Shown here in pieces: positions 59,289 through 64,000 of a stretch of 64,000 bases of DNA. The position numbers and the translations under genes were made by a program. Under the pieces are notes generated by a model that did not search any database, was not told the origin of the DNA, and was given only the letters and a program-made list of their open reading frames with translations. The DNA comes from DATFNV01 sp035266225 (lineage in GTDB: Bacteria; Planctomycetota; Planctomycetia; Gemmatales; Gemmataceae). The DNA lies in contig DATFNV010000336.1 in the NCBI GenBank assembly GCA_035266225.1, forward strand, positions 1 to 64,000, in the 5' to 3' direction. The stretch's first letter is position 1, and each line of letters begins with the position of its first letter.

Positions 59289-61013
59289 ATGTCCTACCGC
59301 GCCTTCAAGCACCTGATCGGCGAGACGAGCCTGGAGCGCAAGTGCCGTTACCTCTTCGGCGGCTTCATTCTGGCCCTGATCAGCCTTAGCTTCTACCTGT
59401 ACCTGCGGCAGACCGAGCACTTGGCCTACCTTCAACTGGCCACCAGTTCGCGGCTGCTGGTGCCGGCCCTGGTCGCCGAACAGCACCACCCCGAGCCGGA
59501 CGAGAAGAAGGCCGCCGCGGTCGAGCGGGCGATGGCCGACGTCCGCAGCTATTGGGATGTCAAGGCCTTCTCCAAACCCGGCAATGCCTACGAGCGCCGC
59601 TTCATCAAGCCCGACGACCCGGAGAAGAAGCCGCAAGACGGCGCCGGCTACCAGCGCCTGCTCCAGTTCCAGAACGACCCCGCCGCCGACGATTATAACG
59701 AGCAGGCCCTGTCCCAGGGCAAGAACCACTACTACGCCGCCATCCGCGCCAGCGAGTCGTGCGTCGGCTGCCATCACAACGCCAAGGGCGGGGAGCTGAA
59801 CCGGGGCGACCTGATCGCCGTCCTCAAGATCGAGATGACGACGGGGGAAATCGAGGACGCCGTCCAGCGCAACCGGGCCTGGCTGCTGACCACGGGGGTC
59901 ATCACCGCCTTCCTCATCATGGGCGGCAGTTACATCATCGTCCGCTACGTCATCGTCAAACCGGTCAAGCACCTCAAGGAAGTCAGCGACGCCATCTCCG
60001 CCGGCGAGTTGAACGTGCGCAGTGAGATTCAGACCGGCGACGAATTCGAGGACCTCAGCCACGCCTTTAACCGCATGCTGCGCAACCTCGTCAGCATGCA
60101 GGATCGGCTGCGCAAGGTGAACGCCGACCTCGACCGCAAGGTGGACGAACTGGCCCAGGCGAACATGGCCCTGTACGAGTCCAACCGCCTCAAGGGCGAC
60201 TTCCTGGCCACCATGAGCCACGAACTGCGCACGCCGCTGAACAGTATCCTTGGCTTCAGCGAGGTCCTCGTCTCGAGCAACGGCCTGACCGAGAAGCAGC
60301 AGCGCTGGGTGCGCAACATCCAGTCGTCGGGCGAGCGGCTGCTGAACCTGATCAACGACATCCTCGACCTGGCAAAGATCGAGGCCGGCAAGATGCAGGT
60401 GCGGCTGTCGGAGTTCAGCGCCTCCGACGTCTGCGAGGGGCTGCTGGCGATGTTCCGGCCGCTGGCCGAGAAGAAGAACATTGAGCTGCGCCACCAGCTC
60501 GACCAGGGCATCCCGCTGCTGCGCCAGGACGTGGTCAAACTGCAGCAACTCCTCTCCAACCTGCTGTCCAACGCCATCAAGTTCACGCCGGAGGGCGGCC
60601 GCGTCCTGCTCCGGGCGGAGGCCGACCCGCTTTGCATCGTCCTGACGGTGACCGACACCGGCGTGGGGATCGCCCCGGAGGAGCAGGAGTTGGTTTTCGA
60701 GAAGTTCCGCCAGTCGGGCAACCCGATGACGCGCGAGCACGCCGGCACCGGCCTCGGCCTGTCGATCGTGCGCGAGCTGTCGAAATTGCTCGGCGGCGAG
60801 GTGACGTTGCAGAGCGAGTTGGGCCGCGGCAGCACGTTCACGGTGCGCTTACCGCTGCAGCTGAGCGAGGAGCCGCGGCTGGAGTTCGACCTGGCGCACG
60901 AGGGGATCGATCTGTCGAAGGCCCAGCGCGTGGACGTTCGGCTGTACGCCGGTGCGACGGCGCCGGCGACCCGGCTGGACGGCCCGGCGGACACCAAGGT
61001 GGAGGGGAAATAA
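59289..61013 (+). CDS. Sensor histidine kinase with c-heme-type DUF3365 domain
   Basis: The 574-aa protein has an N-terminal membrane helix (about 20-40), an extracytoplasmic DUF3365/Tll0287-like domain with the heme c motif CVGCHH at Cys158-Cys161-His162, a second helix (about 195-220), HAMP, a HisKA domain with His311 in SHELRTPLNSILG, and an HATPase domain with LSNLLSNAIKFTPEGG and GTGLGLSIV. The heme site suggests redox, oxygen or NO sensing. No response regulator is adjacent, so the partner is unknown. The gene follows mutM by 44 bp. Confidence 0.88.
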   Translation: MSYRAFKHLIGETSLERKCRYLFGGFILALISLSFYLYLRQTEHLAYLQLATSSRLLVPALVAEQHHPEPDEKKAAAVERAMADVRSYWDVKAFSKPGNAYERRFIKPDDPEKKPQDGAGYQRLLQFQNDPAADDYNEQALSQGKNHYYAAIRASESCVGCHHNAKGGELNRGDLIAVLKIEMTTGEIEDAVQRNRAWLLTTGVITAFLIMGGSYIIVRYVIVKPVKHLKEVSDAISAGELNVRSEIQTGDEFEDLSHAFNRMLRNLVSMQDRLRKVNADLDRKVDELAQANMALYESNRLKGDFLATMSHELRTPLNSILGFSEVLVSSNGLTEKQQRWVRNIQSSGERLLNLINDILDLAKIEAGKMQVRLSEFSASDVCEGLLAMFRPLAEKKNIELRHQLDQGIPLLRQDVVKLQQLLSNLLSNAIKFTPEGGRVLLRAEADPLCIVLTVTDTGVGIAPEEQELVFEKFRQSGNPMTREHAGTGLGLSIVRELSKLLGGEVTLQSELGRGSTFTVRLPLQLSEEPRLEFDLAHEGIDLSKAQRVDVRLYAGATAPATRLDGPADTKVEGK

Positions 61014-61019
61014 AGCGAG

Positions 61020-61066
61020 CCCGGGGCGCCCGCGCGGGCGATTCGTTCCCTCGCGGGCGCCCCGGG
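61020..61066. terminator. GC-rich hairpin between convergent genes
   Basis: CCCGGGGCGCCCGCG at 61020-61034 pairs with CGCGGGCGCCCCGGG at 61052-61066 around a 17-nt loop. No T-tract follows on either side. It is placed to end transcripts from both flanking genes. Confidence 0.55.
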
Positions 61067-61097
61067 CCCCGCCGCCGCGCTCGGCGGGGCGGGAGCG

Positions 61098-62354
61098 TCA
61101 TGGGCTGGTGCCGCTGGCCGTGCGCGTCGAGGACGAGTTGCATTGCCCGTAGTAATCGACGAGCTTATCTTGCAGGTACTTGTAGGCCCGCTCGCTGCCC
61201 GGGGTGGCGGGGGCGAACTTCAGGCCGTTGCCGCTCATGTTCTTGACGAGTTCGGCGACGGTCTTGCCCCTGGCGGCGAGCTTGCCGTTGACGTAGTCTG
61301 TGGCGTCGGGGCCCGAGAGCGCCCTGACCGCCTTGGTGAGCATCTGCAAGTAGTTCTTGGCTTCGATGTACTGCGACGGCGTCATCTCGCCGATCTGCGC
61401 GCCGAGCGTTTCGGTCATCTTGTTCAGGTCGTCCTGGAGGTTCTTCAGCAGACCCGAGGTGACGGGACCGTTGCCGGCCTGGCTAATGGCCCGATCGAGG
61501 TTGCGCGCGACCGCCTGGCAATCCTCGGTGAACTCGGACCCCGTCAGCCCGAGCGGCCAGGTGAGCCGGTCGCTCTTGAGCAGGCCGGGGTTGGCGCCGG
61601 CGCCCCCGGTGACGTTGATCAGTTTCAGCATTTCTTCGCTGAGAGTAACGGGCTCTCCGCGGGCCGGCGTCTGCTTGAGGCTGTCGAGGAGGATGTTGAG
61701 CGAGATACCGTCGAGGACTTCACCCCCCGGGGCATTGAGGGCGGCGCGGACGTTCAGCTTGCGCTGGCGCTCCATGTCGTCCAGCCAGGTGGGGGTGTTG
61801 GCGCGCTCGTAGAGGAACTCGTCGAAGGCCTTGCGGCGATTGTCGAGGTGGGCCGACTTGACCTGCTCGCGGAGCACGTTGGCTTGCTGGTTGTTGATGC
61901 GGAACCTGCCGTCGGCGTTGATGACGCTGGCCGCCCCCTGGAGGAAGCCGCTGTACGGGTCGTAGGAGGGATAGTACGAACTCCCGTAGCCCGTGTCCGA
62001 GTAGCCGGGGCTGTAGCCGGGACTGTAGCCGGGGCTGGTGGCCGCCGCGGGGTTGTTCATGATCGTGCCGGCGCCGTAGTAGGGGCCGTACGGCGTGTAC
62101 GGCGTGTACGGCGTGTTGACGATCTGCGGATAGGGGTTGTAGCCCAGGGCGTAGGGCGGCACCTGGGACATCGCCCGGCCATAAAGGGCGATGTTGAAGG
62201 CGGCCTGGCGCGAGAGGCCATACGGGTCGTAGTAGTTGTAGGGGTTCAAGGTGCCGCCGACACCCGGGGGGCGTCCGTGAGCCGGCGCGGCCAGCACCAG
62301 GACCAGCAAGGCGACGCCGAAGGCCGCCAGGGTCAACCGTTTCACGCTGCACAT
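61098..62354 (-). CDS. Secreted protein of unknown function with Tyr/Pro-rich repeats
   Basis: The 418-aa product has a signal peptide (VKRLTLAAFGVALLVLVLAA). The next region is rich in Tyr, Pro and Gly with short repeats (TPYTPYTPYGPYYG and SPGYSPGYSPGYS). The remainder is helical (ANVLREQVKSAHLDNRRKAF, and a DDLNKMTETLGAQIGEM segment). No family is recognised; similar proteins with a PYNYYDPYG start occur among planctomycete exported proteins, which is from memory only. ATG 62354 follows GGGAGGTCC. Confidence 0.65.
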   Translation of the reverse strand: MCSVKRLTLAAFGVALLVLVLAAPAHGRPPGVGGTLNPYNYYDPYGLSRQAAFNIALYGRAMSQVPPYALGYNPYPQIVNTPYTPYTPYGPYYGAGTIMNNPAAATSPGYSPGYSPGYSDTGYGSSYYPSYDPYSGFLQGAASVINADGRFRINNQQANVLREQVKSAHLDNRRKAFDEFLYERANTPTWLDDMERQRKLNVRAALNAPGGEVLDGISLNILLDSLKQTPARGEPVTLSEEMLKLINVTGGAGANPGLLKSDRLTWPLGLTGSEFTEDCQAVARNLDRAISQAGNGPVTSGLLKNLQDDLNKMTETLGAQIGEMTPSQYIEAKNYLQMLTKAVRALSGPDATDYVNGKLAARGKTVAELVKNMSGNGLKFAPATPGSERAYKYLQDKLVDYYGQCNSSSTRTASGTSP

Positions 62355-62923
62355 GCGACGGACCTCCCGGAACAGGGGACGAAACTTAACGATCCTTCTT
62401 GCGGACCGAACCCCGGGCGCCCGGGGATGGAGTTGCGACCCCACCAAGGACGGGATAGACTCTGCTATCGTCATCCTATGCAGCCCCGTCCTCCAAAGCA
62501 AGCAAGTTCAGCGCCCCTTTCTTCGCCCCCGCTCCCTCGGGCGCCCGGCGCCGTCCCGGCGGCGCGGGGACGGGCGAATGGAGACGATTTCGCCAAAATC
62601 TCCAGCGAATCGGCGCCGAGCCGGCGTACAATGAGTAAGGCGTCGGGTCGGGCCGGGCCGGGCCGGCGCAGGCGCGCGGAAAAATGGGCAACCCCACCCT
62701 TGGTTTACGCGCGTATAATAGTAACATACTAAAGCCGCTTCAGAGGCCTCACGGCACATCCCCGGCGCAGAGAAGGGTGGGGCGAGTGGTGGGGCGCCCT
62801 CACTTGATGATCGTGGCTCGCGCTTGCCGATGCCGTCGGACCCGCTCAGGGCACCGGCGGCAGTGATTTTTTACGCCCCCCCTGAAGAGGCCCCGTGATC
62901 GACGAGACCAACAGGACCGACTG
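62355..62923. promoter_or_regulatory. Divergent intergenic region between secreted protein and sigma factor genes
   Basis: This 569-bp gap has no convincing ORF or RNA gene. A plus-strand TATAAT at 62714-62719, in the context GCGTATAATAG, is the best promoter candidate for the sigma factor gene, with a leader near 200 nt. No -35 box is clear. The promoter of the minus-strand gene was not found. The region is GC-rich. Confidence 0.4.
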
Positions 62924-64000
62924 ATGAGACGGACTAGCAATAAAGCCGCTGGAAAGGACGTCCGGCCGGAACAACCCCTGGCTTCGCCGCTTCGCCTTCC
63001 CCCCGAGGACGAGAAGCGGACGTCCGCGCTGTGGGACGATTCCCCTTCCTCCTTCGGCCAGGAAGAGGTTGCGCCCGCGGAGCTGGACGAGGAGGCGCCG
63101 GCCGCCCTGGAAGGACATGAGGAAGAGAACGCCCCCGACGACGCCCTGGGCCTCTACCTGCGGCAAATGGGAGCCATTCCGCTGCTGACCCGCGAGCAGG
63201 AGTTGGCCCTTGCCCAGCGCCTCGAACAGAAGCGCAACCGCTACCGCCGGGCCGCCCTCCTCAACTGGCGCACCCTGCGCAAGGTCGTCGAGACCTTCCA
63301 GCGCATCCAGGCCGGGCAGCTGCCGATCGACCCGAACATCGACGTGGTCACGACGCTCAACCTGAGCCGCGACAAGATTCTCGCGCGCATGCCGCACAAT
63401 CTCGGCACGCTCCAGCCTCTGCTCGACAAGTCCGAGACGAAGTTCACTGAGTTCCTGCGCGAGCGCACCAGCGTGCGCCGCGGCCGGATGCGCCGCGAGT
63501 TGTGGCTCCTCCTCACCAAGTCCGTGAAGCTGGCCGAGGAACTGTCGCCGCGCATTGAGCTGCTCGACAAGTGGACCGACGAGCTAGTCGAGGTGTCCAA
63601 GAAGATGAACGGCTTGGACGAGGCCATCGACGTCGGCGACCGCACCGCCGCCGACCGCGAGCGCTCCACGCGGCTGAACAAGGAGTTGCGCGACCTGATG
63701 CACCTGGTGCAGACGACGCCGGAAGACCTCAAGCAGATGGTGGTCGTCCTGCTCAAGCGGCGCAAGCACTACCAGCAGGCGCGGCGCGAACTGGCCGAGG
63801 GGAATCTGCGGCTGGTGGTGTCGATCGCCAAGCGCTATCGCGGTCGTGGACTGCCGTTCTCGGACCTGATCCAGGAAGGGAACCGCGGCCTGATGCGGGC
63901 GGTGGACAAGTACGAGCACCGGCTCGGCTTCAAATTCGGCACCTACGCGACGTGGTGGATCCGTCAAGGCATCACCCGGGCCCTGGCCGACCACGCCCGC
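62924..64000 (+). CDS. RNA polymerase primary-type sigma-70 factor, C-terminus beyond window
   Basis: The 359 visible residues contain region 1.2 (ALGLYLRQMGAIPLLTREQE, near residue 75), a long charged non-conserved segment (about 110-280), and region 2 (ARRELAEGNLRLVVSIAKRY, then FSDLIQEGNRGLMRAVDKYE and KFGTYATWWIRQGITRALAD). Regions 3 and 4 lie beyond the right edge. The WWIRQ motif marks RpoD/SigA-type or closely related factors. ATG 62924 starts MRRTSNKAAG, with only a weak AGGA upstream. Whether it is the housekeeping factor or a paralog cannot be decided. Confidence 0.9.
   Translation, partial: MRRTSNKAAGKDVRPEQPLASPLRLPPEDEKRTSALWDDSPSSFGQEEVAPAELDEEAPAALEGHEEENAPDDALGLYLRQMGAIPLLTREQELALAQRLEQKRNRYRRAALLNWRTLRKVVETFQRIQAGQLPIDPNIDVVTTLNLSRDKILARMPHNLGTLQPLLDKSETKFTEFLRERTSVRRGRMRRELWLLLTKSVKLAEELSPRIELLDKWTDELVEVSKKMNGLDEAIDVGDRTAADRERSTRLNKELRDLMHLVQTTPEDLKQMVVVLLKRRKHYQQARRELAEGNLRLVVSIAKRYRGRGLPFSDLIQEGNRGLMRAVDKYEHRLGFKFGTYATWWIRQGITRALADHAR

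Overview
The window is about 64 kb of GC-rich bacterial chromosome with short intergenic gaps. It most likely comes from a planctomycete, perhaps a relative of Gemmataceae. That is an inference from a DUF1559 pseudopilin-like protein, PQQ/PD40 propeller proteins, a CHAT-TPR protein, and many long intergenic palindromes. The taxon cannot be proven from this window alone.

Region 1 (1-15.5 kb, minus strand) is a cobalamin (B12) operon led by a clear cobalamin riboswitch at 15400-15535. In transcription order it holds two tiny membrane proteins, cobN (cobaltochelatase with an N-terminal Fe-S domain), a fused chlI/chlD-type chelatase motor, an unknown 116-aa protein, cobB/cbiA, cobS, cobD/cobC, cobQ, cobO, cbiX, cobA (SUMT) and cobI/cbiL, which runs off the left edge. 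Many genes overlap by 4 bp. The operon carries both the CbiX and the CobN-type cobalt-insertion enzymes.

Region 2 (15.6-33.2 kb) is mixed: a serine hydrolase, a secreted TPR-CHAT protease-like protein, a diheme cytochrome c, a GNAT acetyltransferase, a FIST sensor protein, a siroheme nitrite/sulfite reductase with an unusual duplicated tail, a DUF1499 protein, remnants of toxin-antitoxin modules, a DUF1559 protein, a HEAT-repeat protein, a PQQ-propeller protein and a zinc-ribbon membrane protein.

Region 3 (33.2-49.9 kb, plus strand) is a complete 14-subunit respiratory complex I operon, nuoABCDEFGHIJKLMN. A DUF433/DUF5615 toxin-antitoxin-like pair sits between nuoE and nuoF, and a lipoprotein gene sits between nuoF and nuoG. 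nuoJ, nuoH and nuoK carry extra segments.

Region 4 (50-64 kb) holds an aminoglycoside-phosphotransferase-fold protein, a phosphate-signalling cluster (pstB, phoU, PhoB-type regulator) behind a possible Pho box, a BON-domain protein, unknown membrane proteins, a PD40 propeller protein, a B12-binding radical SAM protein, mutM, a c-heme sensor histidine kinase, an unknown secreted protein and the start of a primary-type sigma-70 factor.

The most unusual feature is a set of intergenic palindromes in at least three sequence families: GTTTAGC...GCTAAAC, GCCGCTTGCGGCTTAGCG and a TGCAATC heptamer hairpin. They sit at gene junctions across the window, supply stop codons for cobQ, nuoG and nuoH, lie in frame inside cobN, and in one case (nuoD/nuoE) are flanked by a 14-bp direct repeat that looks like a target-site duplication.
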